DNA of 64,000 nt from Dimorphilus gyrociliatus. Taxonomy: Eukaryota; Annelida; Polychaeta; Dinophilidae. The first letter of the stretch is position 1. Each line of letters starts with the position of its first letter. Shown in pieces: positions 17,677-28,519 of this stretch. The notes under the pieces are model-generated. The model did no database searches. It was given only the letters and a program-made list of their open reading frames with translations, and was not told the DNA's origin. The stretch spans positions 2,425,501-2,489,500 of the forward strand of contig CAJFCJ010000001.1 of assembly GCA_904063045.1 (NCBI GenBank), read 5' to 3'. The translations under genes and the position numbers were made by a program.

Positions 17677-20343
17677 ATGAATAAAGAGATCAATAGCGAA
17701 TCAAATCATTCAAAAAACAGTTCGTTGAATTTGACGCCGTCTAAAGAGAATCTATTCTATGATATAGATAATAGAATAAACGCTCATAGAAAAGATTGTA
17801 TTACTAGAGTAACTAATATAGACAAGTCCAGCGAGGGAAATTGGTCGAAAGTTAATTTAATTTCAACGTGTGACGAATCTGTTTCATCAAGATTTCAATC
17901 ACAATTATTACGACACGCAGTGTCAGATTCAAGTCTCTTTAGTGATAAATTCAAAAAGGTCTTGATAGAATTTAAACAACGTTTTACATATCGAATATTT
18001 ATTAATATAACATTTAGAATCTATAAAATAGATTACAATTAGTATGGATAAGGACAATAAAAAAGACTATATGAAGAATTCAAGAGAAAAAGTAATGGAA
18101 TCTATATCAAACGAATCAATTATGTCTTATTTAAAGTACCGAAGGGGAATTAATCAAGTAGAAAATGGAAAATTTTCTTTAAAAACTTGCACTAGTATAA
18201 CAGATAAATCTGAAATTCTTGAAGATACTCAGATGATAAATTCTATTCATGATATTTCTAAAAATAAACCAAGTATAATAAACGAAAACCCAGTAAATTC
18301 TATAAGATTATCTCATCCAGAAAATCATACGAATGTTGACGTCACAAGTGGAGAAATGAGTAAGGGTACATAGCAAAAAAATGAAGAAAACTTTCCTATT
18401 CAAATATCTTTTAATTTAAGAGAGCATATCGAGAAAATACGACGATAACGATAAGAAACCTAGCTACCACAGTCCAAGAAATAACGACCTACAAGGTAGA
18501 TAAAGCACTTAATTAGCACCTTTCAAATCATTTATTATAAATCTCTAACAAAAATTTATTAATTATAGATAAAGAGATAAAATCTATCAAAGGTATCCAA
18601 AGCGAGCAATATACAGATTTGGCTATAAATATAATATCAAATATTGAATTATCAATAATTCATTCATTAAAAGAAAACCAAGATATTAATATAGTAAGAT
18701 AAAAAAAACAGTAAGAAAGACTGTTATTCAATTTTTTATATGTAAATAGTTTTTAATTTATTTTTTTTATTAAAAAAAAAGGATTATAGTCAAATAAATG
18801 ATGATTTAAAATTACTCTTAAGGGATAAGCATTATTCTATAGATAATATAGTATTAAAGTACGTATGAATAATTTATTAAGAAATCTATAAGTAATACTA
18901 TATTTAAAAAAAACAGAGAGTAAGTAAGATAGAGAGAGAGAGAGAGAGGTATTATCTTTTAATTTTTAACTTTTTTCCTCCCTTTTCCACCTTCAAGCAA
19001 ACAGAAAAAGGACTTTTCGTTAGAAAAAGATATCAATCGCCTATTAGAATTTCTAAATAAAGTTTTATTTTATAATTATTTCAATTAAATTAATTAATTA
19101 AGTAATTAATTAATTAAAAGGAAAGTTTACTAGTTTCGAAGAATTCGTCTATATTTAGTCTCGATAAGAATCCAAATGAATTAACCGATTTGACACTGTT
19201 AGATAATGGAGGTGATAGAAATCATTTAGTGAAATTATGGTTGAATGATTATAAAAATGCAACTGGCAGGGTAATTGAGGTGGAGAAAGCAAATTTTCTT
19301 GTTCCTAGATTGCCGATTATCTCGGCTAATGAGGTACCATTTTTTCTCCTTTTATTTCTCTAACAAAGAGAAAGCAAATGAGTTTCTTATTTAAGCTTTC
19401 AGGCGTTCAAGCTAATCTCAACGGTCTAAAATTTCCAATACCGAAACATTGTTTGTTTCAAGATGAGTATAGTACTACTTATCCTTGTTCTATTGATGGA
19501 AATACATTAGCAATTAAATTATATTCTTCTAATCGTCTTAACGTTGTTCATATAATAAAAGAAGCTAAACTAATGGAATATTACAGCAAGCTTAATATTA
19601 ATAATTTAGTACCAAAATTTAAAGGTCTTTTATTAATTGAAAATCAAGGGATTAATGAGAGAATTTGCCCTGTTGGTATTATATATCAAATTGTATCGGA
19701 TCCTTTAAAGTTTAATTGTATATATTTAACAAAAATATTATCATACGAGTTGGAAAAACGACAGAAAAATGATAAATTCCTCTACGATTGGGAATGGATA
19801 TTAATACTTATTCAGATTGGTCTAAAATTGGATAAAGTTCATAGATCATATATGATTTTAAACACAATTCATATAAATTCAATTGTATTCTTTTGGGATG
19901 ATAAATATGGATTTATTAATCCCCAGTTTATTAATTTAATAAACTGTCAATTTATTTCAACAGTAACAAGGTTAATAGTTTTATTATTAATATTAGGTTT
20001 TTATGTTTTTGTCTTCCTCTCTCTCTCTCTCTCTCTGTCTTTCTTTCTTTCTTATCTTGTAATATAAATAAAAAGGAATATATTGACATTTTATAGAAAC
20101 GGTAAGAACGATAAGAAGAATAGAATTAGTAGACATGGAGGAAGTTGCGCAACAGATGTTATCCTATTTGGGAATTTAATTAGGAAGGTTAACAATGATT
20201 TAAGTTTAAATTTGAATGGTATTTGTCAACATTGTCAGGAGAATACGCCTATTTCAATGTGGTGGTCGTTAAATCAGCTTCTATTAGGCTTATTCCAATG
20301 CTTATTAAAGAATTTATCAAAAAGAGGCGTAGAATTTTCGTAG
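17677..20343 (+). CDS. fast-evolving kinase-like protein, probable pseudokinase
   Basis: I do not recognise this gene. Nine exons fit in phase: 17677-17958, 18032-18359, 18421-18495, 18569-18693, 18782-18858, 18998-19061, 19121-19333, 19396-19970 and 20097-20343, giving 661 residues. The first ~390 residues are Asn/Ser/Lys-rich and apparently disordered. The rest resembles a protein-kinase fold. There is a VAIK-like lysine in LAIKLYSS (about residue 429), an alpha-C glutamate candidate in EAKLMEYY, an HRS in place of HRD (KVHRSYMIL), INPQ where DFG would be expected, and TDVILFGNLI resembling the alpha-F DVWSFG segment. Loss of both catalytic aspartates argues against phosphotransfer. The exon order starts 290 bp after POLR2B. 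Several acceptors are not unique (for example 19395 or 19402), so local residues may be wrong. It could also be an active but highly divergent kinase. Confidence 0.5.
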
Positions 20344-21091
20344 AATTAAAGAACATTTTCATTCTATTTCTTATTATTTAAGTAATGGCTTTCTTTTATT
20401 TATATTTATATTTAAACAATAAAAATGATAAAGGATAAACTTAATGAATTTTGAATTGCTTTAAAAAGTGAGTTAATGAGTTATTAATATAAATGTAAAA
20501 TATAGTATTTATATGAATAAAGGAACATCAAAGAAATAAAAAAAGAATGATGAAACTTTATATTTAGCATATTCTCAGGAATTCCGAGAAATTGCAAACG
20601 TTATTCTTTTACTATTCGACGAAATGGAACGGTCTGTAATTGATTTCGAAGTAACATTTCAGTATTGACCTTTTGAGAACATTTTCAGTGAAATGGTCGT
20701 CAACAGGATAAGTTTTGTTAAAAAATCTACGCAGTTTAATTAATATTTAAGAATGTTTTTCCATGTTTACGAGAATTAACAATTTATCAGCATTATGGTA
20801 AGATGAAATACGCGCCCTCTATGTTACAGTACTAAAAACGTGATATTTGTCTCGATTTTCAGTTGGCTCTTTAATTTCGGTAAAACCCAGTGAATTAATC
20901 TTTTATTAATCTCCCTATGCACTTTAAAAAATCAGGAAATATTATTCGTAAAAGTTATACTTTGATATTGTTGTTGCCATAAAGTACGTAAGTATTAATA
21001 TTAACCCTTAAAAATTATTATTTTTAACATTTTCACCACTGATATATTTATATTTCTTCCCCTTTGAAAAAAAAATACAGTAAAAGATAAG
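20344..21091. other. intergenic and 5' UTR of WDSUB1
   Basis: Noncoding. A probable 5' UTR intron runs 20988-21080: donor GTAAGT after AAAGTAC, acceptor AATACAG, ending 11 nt before the WDSUB1 start codon. Confidence 0.5.
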
Positions 21092-22624
21092 ATGACAAAC
21101 ATTGGATTAACTTTCCATAAAACGATTACTGGTCATCAGAAAGATGTCAATTGGGTTTCATTCTCTCCTGATGGACAACTAATAGCAACGGCTTCGGCTG
21201 ATAAGTCTATTAGATTATGGAAAGCAACCGACTTTACCGAAATCTCATCCTCACCATTGATTGCTCATACATTTGCTGTCAACTGGGTGGATTTTAGACG
21301 AGATAGGGATCAAATTGCGTCGTGTTCAACGGACGGAAGGGCTTTGCTGTGGGACACAAAAACGGGAAACCAGCTTCAAACAATTTCTAATGGCAATCAA
21401 AATTCACTCAGGGTTGGTCGTTTTTCGCCTGATAGTTCGGAACTAGCCATCGGTGCATCGGACGAATCGCTATCTATATGGAACATAGATAGAGGCAAGT
21501 TAGTCAGGCGATATAAAGGTCACGAAGCTACAGTTCTCGCTTTAGCATGGTCGCCAAGTGGTCTATTTCTTGTATCTGGCTCTGCAAACGGCGATTTAAG
21601 AGTATGGGATAGTAAATACGGACATTGTAAAGATTTAGCTTATATATTAGATGCTCACGATCTTGGTGTTACCTGCATTGAATTTTATAAAAAGACTGAT
21701 TGCCCAAACGTATACAAACTCGCCACTTGCGGAATGGACCATTTAGTTAAAATATGGCTGTTTTCAGCTGGACCACCTGGCACAACTGACGTTCATGTTT
21801 CGAATATAACAACATTCAAAGGTCATGAAGCCGCCGTCATGTGCGTAGCTTGGTCTCCTTCAGGAAAAATTTTAGCATCTGGGGGTGGAGACCATACTAT
21901 CCGTCTTTGGAGTGCGGATGATGGATATCAAATAATCAGTATTCTTGGACACTCTCGCTACGTTACCTGTATTTCTTTCAGCCCCGATGGTCAATTATTG
22001 GCTTCAGCATCCAATGATAGGGCAGTAAATATTTGGGGCGTAAACGGCAAAAAAGAAAAACTTGAGAAGCTGGAAGTAAGTAGTGTTAGCAAGTGGAGTG
22101 TACAAGATGTGCAAAGGTGGTTGGAAGAAAATCGTTTACACAATCACGTTAATGTGTTTGTTCAAGAACAGGTTTGCCAATTATACTCTACAATCTTCGC
22201 TTCTTTATTTACTTTCCTTTTTTTTGTATATATGCAATATTAGATTACGGGTGATCGTCTGTTAAGTATTAACGCTGCCACTTTAACGGAAAATCTGAAC
22301 ATATCTAGCTTGTCGGATAGAATGAAAATTCTCAGCCTACTATCTGACTTAAAGCGGTCAATACCCTATAGGCCAGATAAAGGGCAGAAGCCTAATGGTT
22401 TAAATATAGACGAGTTTCTACTATGCCCGATAACTATGCAACTCTTAAAAGATCCAGTGATTGCTTCTGACGGTTACACGTACGAGAGGGATGCTATACA
22501 GCAGTGGCTGTCAACTGGCCACAATCGCTCACCTGTTACTAATGAACAACTGGAAAATACCAAACTTATATCAAATAGAGTAATCAAAATTCTACTCGCA
22601 GAACATGTTTCTAATTGCAAGTAA
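21092..22624 (+). CDS. WDSUB1: WD repeat, SAM and U-box domain protein
   Basis: Probable E3 ubiquitin ligase. Exons 21092-22171 and 22244-22624 encode 486 residues (human 476). Seven WD40 repeats fill residues 1 to about 325, with GH...D..IRLW type repeat ends such as SADKSIRLW, GGGDHTIRLW and SNDRAVNIWG. A SAM domain follows (WSVQDVQRWLEENRL, spanning the intron into ITGDRLLSI). A C-terminal U-box (about residues 410-480) contains CPITMQLLKDPVIASDGYTY and the helix ERDAIQQWL, the surface that binds E2 enzymes. The intron is phase 0 and 72 nt. Domain order and length match the animal family over the whole protein. Substrates of this family are poorly known. The gene is convergent with the mevalonate decarboxylase gene. 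Confidence 0.95.
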
Positions 22625-23028
22625 AGCGTTTTCCACCGAATTAATCACCTTTGGGAGCTACAGAATAAAGTGAATATGCCTTTATATTCTTCGCCATAGT
22701 GTCAACTGTTTTCTCTAAAACATAAACCTACTATTTATTACATAATCTGATCTACTAAATCTTTGCAATCTAATTCGAAATTATCGATTCCAATCTTTGA
22801 AAAATATCAACTGCGTTCTCTCCTATTTATATTACAGAAAGCAAAAAATTACAGTTTCTAAATATTTCAACTACTACTCTACCTGATTTCTGCACTGAAG
22901 AAAAAGCTCATTGTAACAAAAAACTGTTAATTTAAATATCTTTTAATAATGTAATATGTAATTTGTGTATGATATAGCATGTTTGATATGTCCTTTTATT
23001 TTAATAATATAATAATTGAATACAAATC
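22625..23028. other. convergent 3' ends, WDSUB1 and MVD
   Basis: About 400 bp of AT-rich sequence between two stop codons on opposite strands; nothing coding seen. Confidence 0.6.
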
Positions 23029-24685
23029 TTATTTAATAGATTTTATATGATCTTCTGTAGGACTAGGACCTTTTCCAACCTGACAAATTATCAAATAAAC
23101 AGCATTTAACAAAAGAAAACAACTATCAATGACAATATTCTTACCTTTGTATAAATGCAATGTTGAATATCGTTTGCGTCGAATTTTCTCCAGTAATTAT
23201 TAATTTTCTCCATTAATAACTTAAAAATATCAAAATATACATCATTATCCTAATAGAAACGAGTCTACTTTATTTTTATTACCGAGTCTATATTTTCATT
23301 CAACTTAGGGATTTCGTTTCCTCTAAAGACTTCTGCACCAATTTGAAATGATTTGCATAAAAGAGACGTCACGAGCTGTGCATTTTCTTCTAAAAGATAA
23401 AGGCAAGCATTTGGACCAGCGTCAAAAGTGTATGCCACCTTTTTTTTTCATTTCAGTATAACATTAAATAAATAGATTAATGCAAAAAACATGAAATTAT
23501 ACCTTATTAGTTTGATGAAAGTCATTAATGGAATGAACAACATATTGAATAAATCGGGAAGTATCATTCATATAAGATATTGGTGGATATGTATCGAGAC
23601 AGATGGCGTGTAGTTGATTACTATCCTGAATATTTGGTAAGGATAAAAAATCAGGATATAATCGTCAAATATCAGGAGACAGAAATATCTTACTCTCATT
23701 GTTAATTCAGCAAACTCATCAAAATTTTTTTGTAAAATAGCTTTTTCCATTTTTCTCATCATATCTGGTACAATTTCTTTAGCTCTCAATTCTAAGAGGC
23801 GGCTTGTTTCGACACTTCGAGCCATTCCTCCAGTACTTGTCGTTGATTTATGACCAGCATTAACAACTATTATTAGAACTCGCATATCAGGCCAATGATT
23901 TTCATCTGCTATTTGGCGTGCTATAGAATCTTTACTATTCGTTCCTTTATCCCAAGCAACCCATCCTCCTAAAACACTACGACAAGCGCTTCCCGATCCC
24001 TGTCTGGCTATCTCAGAGAGATCTCCTTCAATTTCATAGAGATTAGCCAAAGCACTAACTGTTTTTTAAATTGGTTCAACAAGATATTTATAATTAAAAT
24101 GAGTGAGATGAAAATAAGCCTACCCAAGCAAGCAAATCCAGCAGCAGAGGAGGCTAATCCTGCAGCAGTAGGAAAGTTATTACAAGAGCGAATTTCAACG
24201 TTCCAACTAATGATTTCATTGGATGGATTTTTTTCTAAGGCCAACTTTTTTACTATAATAATTGAATATATAAATAAGTAAGTTTGATAGTATTTGAAAG
24301 TTCTTTGAATTATTGACTAACTTGTCTTTATTACATTCTGAATACGAGTCGAATTAATATCTTCTCTTTTGCCATTTAGCCACAAAGAACTTTCTTTAAA
24401 TTCCTTTGAACAAGCTACAGTTGTCTTTGCGCACATCTAATTTAAATTTCATCTATATTAATACTTATTACTTCAAGTTTTATCTATTAAGTTGGCTTTA
24501 CCACATCTTGATCAAGGGTAGCACTTAAAGAAGAATTTAATGGTAATATAAGCTTGTCATCTCTTTTCCCCCCTTAATGTTTAATAAAGTATATAATAAG
24601 ATATTATAGTTAATTCTTGTTCGATAGACTTACAATATTTAACAACAGCTATATTTACAGGAGCCGTAAACGTTACTGTTTTCAT
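23029..24685 (-). CDS. MVD: diphosphomevalonate decarboxylase
   Basis: Converts mevalonate 5-diphosphate to isopentenyl diphosphate with ATP in the cytosol, the last step of the mevalonate pathway. Minus-strand exons: 24685-24634, 24572-24502, 24436-24335, 24244-24124, 24058-23694, 23625-23503, 23438-23283, 23249-23145 and 23079-23029, giving 381 residues (human 400). Family blocks are all visible: [19 protein letters not shown] at the N-terminus, the GHMP phosphate loop [30 protein letters not shown] and TFDAGPNA with the catalytic aspartate. The C-terminus ends [16 protein letters not shown]. The short first exon and the GG-GGG acceptor (24572) are fixed by the conserved WGKRD. All introns but one are 54-104 nt. 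It implies an intact isoprenoid route, not necessarily sterol synthesis. Confidence 0.96.
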
Positions 24686-25449
24686 GCCGCTTGTTCTGTT
24701 TTTTATTCTTAACTAGACCAACATTTGTCGTCTGCTAAAACGGATATAGAAATGTAAATAATTTTCGTATACAGTATATACTGAATGATGTCTTTTATTA
24801 ATGTTTATTCAAGAAACTTTCAATATTATTAGAATTGAAAATTGACTAAGTGTCCAATAAAGATTATACTGTATGTGTTAATATACTGTATTTTATAAAA
24901 AAAAGAAGCTCTTAATTAAAGCCGTCTATATAACATTTAGGACAGTTTATTGAGAATAAAACTTCTTGTTTGTTATATTTAAATAATATTAGAGACAGGT
25001 AGCAAATGTAAGGAGTAAAGAATGCAAATAATGAGTGGAAATAGTTCTGATATATTACAATTGACTAAATTATTCAACGATGGAGTTCTTTTTTAGTAAC
25101 ACTTAATTTTTATGCTATAGAGTAGTTGAAACGTAAAATAGCATTTATTAATTATTTAAAGTAGTCAAATATATCAATTTTCTACTAGGAAAAAGAGGGA
25201 ACGTAGATTTTAAATAATCCCTGGATCAAGAAAGGGGAAAAAAACAAGTTAAGGCCTGGATAACCGTCTCAATCTTCGCAAGACATTTTCCAAGAAATTT
25301 CTAATCGTGTGGAGGGAAAAGGCAGATAAATTACCTTGTAGATGGCGCTATCTCTTGAATACAGTCATAAAGTCTTGTATGAAATCACAATTTAAGAAAG
25401 AAGAATGAGATAATACAAGAAATACAGGTGAATTATTAAGTTTAGAAGT
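24686..25449. other. intergenic, MVD promoter and P450 3' end
   Basis: 760 bp, AT-rich, no coding exon recognised on either strand. Both flanking genes read leftwards, so this holds the MVD promoter and the P450 3' UTR. Confidence 0.6.
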
Positions 25450-26907
25450 TTAGGTTACAGGATTTCGTACAATAAACCTAAAATTAACTTTTCGATCTGG
25501 CTTCTTAAATACAGATGTTTTTGTTCCTAATTTTTCTATTCCATTCTCTTCTATTCTAAAATTTTGTAGTAATTTTATAACAGCCAAATATATCTCTTGT
25601 TCGGCAAATCTTCTACCAATACACATTCTCCTACCGTAGCCGAATGGTAGGAGACATCCTGTTGGTATTTTTCGTCTTTCCCCAGATGAAGTCAACCATC
25701 TTTCAGGTTTATATTCCATAGCATTTTCAAAGTATGTTTTAGATTTTGCAATTGCTTCGCAATTAATTACTAAACGAGTTCCGGATGGTATTTCGTAATC
25801 GCCAATTTTCATGGTTTTTCCAATGATTCTATTTGTTCCCGCAATTGTCGGAAAATAAATACGAAAACTCTCTTTTAAGCAGGCCTTTAAATAGTTTAAT
25901 TTATTAATATCGTCAAACTTTAACTCATTTTTACCGATAACCGTATCAATTTCTTTGTGTAATTTTTCTTGAACTTGTTGATTTTGCGATAGATTATATA
26001 ACAAGAAACATAAAGAATTTGCGGTAGATTCAACTCCCGCTTGTAATAGAGTAATTGCCAAATCGATTTTCTGCCTCTCTGTCCAACTGATATTCGAAAG
26101 GGAAGCAATTATGTTCAAGTCTTTGTTATATTCCTCTCTCCTACCGTTTTCTAGGAAACCTTTGCATATTTCATCAATTCTCTCTTTAATAGCTAAAAAT
26201 TCTTTGTAGAATGGTGTTTGAAAGTGTAGAAACAGTGGTATCGTAAAACATGACTTGGCAATCATATCAAAATACCTTTTCATAAGTATAACAAACTCTT
26301 TGTTTTCTGGATTTGGATACATTCGTAAAGCTCCCAAACGAATACCAAAAGCAACGGTTCCAATTGATTCCATAGCATAATTAGTGATATCCTCTAACGA
26401 ATCGGGAAGAAGTCCGTTTTCGTCAGATTTACTTTTAATATAATCAACAAAATCATTTGAAACCGCTATCTGAGTTTCTAGATAAGCCGATGCTGCAGTA
26501 GGATGTGCCATTATCTTTTGAATAGGCTGTCTTGACTTCCACCAGTTCTCACCGTTACCCATAAGACCTAGTTCGTAGTTGTTGTATTTATTTAGAGCCT
26601 CAAAGATAGGTAGGAGAGTTCTAATGGGATATTTAGATTCGTTTTGCATGACTTTAACAATTTCCTGAGGATTTGCAACATGAACAAACGTAACACTACC
26701 GAGATCCTCTTTGAATATATCACCATATTTTCTTCTATAATGAACATAAGCATCGGCTAATCTATCAATAGTATAATTACCGAATATTGTATAATTGAGT
26801 AAATTTCCAAAGAAAGGTAATCCTTTTGGACCAGGAATTGAAGCAAATGACTTTCCAACTTTTGAAATCATGTCAACAAGTAGATTAAAAAGATAAAAAA
26901 AAGACAC
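25450..26907 (-). CDS. cytochrome P450, mitochondrial-clan type, intronless
   Basis: Haem monooxygenase of 485 residues in one uninterrupted frame. Hallmarks in order are the proline hinge IPGPKGLPFFGN (about residue 24), I-helix AGVEST with the oxygen-activating acid/threonine pair, K-helix LKESFR (ExxR), the PERW region, and the haem loop LLPFGYGRRMCIGRRFAEQE with the cysteine thiolate ligand. The RRMCIGRRFAEQE ending is characteristic of the mitochondrial CYP clan (CYP10/11/24/27/44 types), whose electrons come from adrenodoxin. The N-terminus is short and somewhat hydrophobic, not clearly a mitochondrial presequence. Every other complete gene in the window has introns, so lack of introns suggests retroposition or intron loss. 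Substrate cannot be inferred. Confidence 0.93.
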   Translation of the reverse strand: MSFFYLFNLLVDMISKVGKSFASIPGPKGLPFFGNLLNYTIFGNYTIDRLADAYVHYRRKYGDIFKEDLGSVTFVHVANPQEIVKVMQNESKYPIRTLLPIFEALNKYNNYELGLMGNGENWWKSRQPIQKIMAHPTAASAYLETQIAVSNDFVDYIKSKSDENGLLPDSLEDITNYAMESIGTVAFGIRLGALRMYPNPENKEFVILMKRYFDMIAKSCFTIPLFLHFQTPFYKEFLAIKERIDEICKGFLENGRREEYNKDLNIIASLSNISWTERQKIDLAITLLQAGVESTANSLCFLLYNLSQNQQVQEKLHKEIDTVIGKNELKFDDINKLNYLKACLKESFRIYFPTIAGTNRIIGKTMKIGDYEIPSGTRLVINCEAIAKSKTYFENAMEYKPERWLTSSGERRKIPTGCLLPFGYGRRMCIGRRFAEQEIYLAVIKLLQNFRIEENGIEKLGTKTSVFKKPDRKVNFRFIVRNPVT

Positions 26908-27390
26908 TTGTCCTTATATCAATTGGAAAAAAACTGAAGTACATTCAAGCTGAAACTTTCGTGTTCAATTGAAACTATTTCCCAATATCCTACAACTAAA
27001 TATACTTGACGTAGGTTATTTAGGTTAAATTATTAGTTCGTCCGGTACGAGTAAAGCAAAAATTTATAGCTTTATGTGTAGGCGTTGATGAAACAAAATT
27101 GGATAAAGAGACATTATTTACATATTAAAATAATGTATTCATAATTGAAAAATTTAAATAACAACTGTACAGTATTTATACAAATAATGTATTGCAAATA
27201 GTATATAAAACACTTATAAAGAAGAGTATACAGTAGATTGAATACTCTTTTTTTTTGCTAGCTTTTTCCTTTATCCACCCCCACCTAACTCCTTGAACTC
27301 TGTTAGGCTCTTTTTCTTTACTATATACTGTATATATATATAGTTAATTTTAGAAACAAATCATTGAACTAATTCAATTTTATGTTTGTG
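26908..27390. other. intergenic, P450 promoter side
   Basis: AT-rich, no gene seen. It includes the 3' UTR of the SAM-domain gene to the right and the promoter of the P450 gene; no clear TATA at a sensible distance. Confidence 0.55.
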
Positions 27391-28010
27391 TTAACTATTT
27401 TTGAAATCAGGATTATTTGCCAATGCTTTATCCAAGGTAGACAGTTCTGATAATTCTGTTTTCAATTTTAATCTTAGAATATGACGCATTAAATCTTCTC
27501 TATGAGCATTATCTTTAACACCAATTGCATTCAATTTCCAATCGTTTAAATTCAATAAGCAGCGACCACTTATATCATTTTCAGTAAATTTTTCGCTATA
27601 TAGACCATGGTATTCAGGAGCGTGATTTTTCAGCCATTTGCAAACTTCGTCACTAGACCAAAAATAGGTTGCTCTTTTCTTTTCTTGTTCTTTTTCCTAT
27701 TAATAGATAAATATATTATTATATTAATAAAATATTTGACCATATTGCTAAATTGTAATGGAAGAGAATTGTCCTTTTATTTTTAATGTTTGATTAGTAC
27801 TAGTTGAAGATTAAGAGTAGTTGAAATATTTTCACTGATAAACTTATATCCTGCTTTTTTTTATTATTATTATAAAATATCTAATAAATATAACATTAAG
27901 GTTATAAATCAATCTTGATTATATGTAATAAACATTTTAGAATATTATCGAATGACAAAATCCTTTACCTTTGTTTTAGGTGTTCCCTTTATGATACGAA
28001 ATGCGGACAT
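27391..28010 (-). CDS. small SAM-domain protein, SAMD10/12 - Aveugle type
   Basis: Two exons, 28010-27969 and 27696-27391, encode 115 residues: a 14-residue basic start (MSAFRIIKGTPKTK), then a SAM domain filling the rest. Its blocks FWSSDEVCKWLKNH, EYHGLYSEKF, ENDISGRCLLNL and LNAIGVKDNAHRED, followed by a coil LKLKTELSELSTL, match the SAMD10/SAMD12/Drosophila Aveugle (Hyphen) family rather than other SAM groups. In flies Aveugle bridges KSR and CNK so that RAF is activated in Ras/MAPK signalling, in the cytoplasm; that role here is inference. The 272-nt intron is phase 0. The gene is head to head with USF across 509 bp. Confidence 0.82.
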
Positions 28011-28519
28011 GACAGACAAGTCATATGTATTAAAAAATTGTTGATTAGTTTAATGCACAATTTTATTTTTTGTTTGATATCTTGATCCAAGAAAAATATG
28101 GGCAAATAATCAATAATGAACAACGGCTCGTAAAATTAAACATTTGGCGGAGCCACTGTCGTATGATTTTGTACAAATCCACAGAGTCCGCCATATTTGT
28201 CACATGTACTCTCACATGACTATTTGTTTGTTCCCGTGACTCCAACCATTAAACTTGTCTATTTGAAAAATCAACAAAAAACATAAAGATGGATATGCTG
28301 GAAAATAGTCTGGAAACGCAGTTAGTAGCTATGTTTGAAATCCATAAACAGATAATTCTGATACCCTTCCCCGGCCTACTTTTTTAACTTTCGGCCATTT
28401 TGGTTTTGGCGCGCTATCGTCACATGACTAGATCACGTTGTCGAGTTGCGCTGCTCTTTACGTTCTATTAAAGAAATATTCTTTTCTCGTCAATAAACTA
28501 TATTTAATTAATAAAAATA
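28011..28519. promoter_or_regulatory. bidirectional promoter, SAM gene / USF, with E-box-like sites
   Basis: The region separates two divergent start codons. It holds CACATG at 28201-28206, 28213-28218 and 28421-28426, the last inside the near-palindrome GTCACATGAC (28419-28428), plus GATCACGTTG at 28431-28440. CACATG/CACGTG-type E-boxes are the sites USF proteins bind. A CCGCCATATT motif near 28188 and GGCCATTTT near 28393 resemble YY1 sites. Confidence 0.5.

Noticed and set aside
18044-18373. Separate small gene starting at ATG 18044
   Set aside because: An intron 17959-18031 joins it in phase to the preceding exon, so it is better as part of the kinase-like gene.
28063-28245. 60-codon minus-strand frame between the SAM gene and USF
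   Set aside because: No true ATG at its start, no similarity; it lies in the shared promoter.
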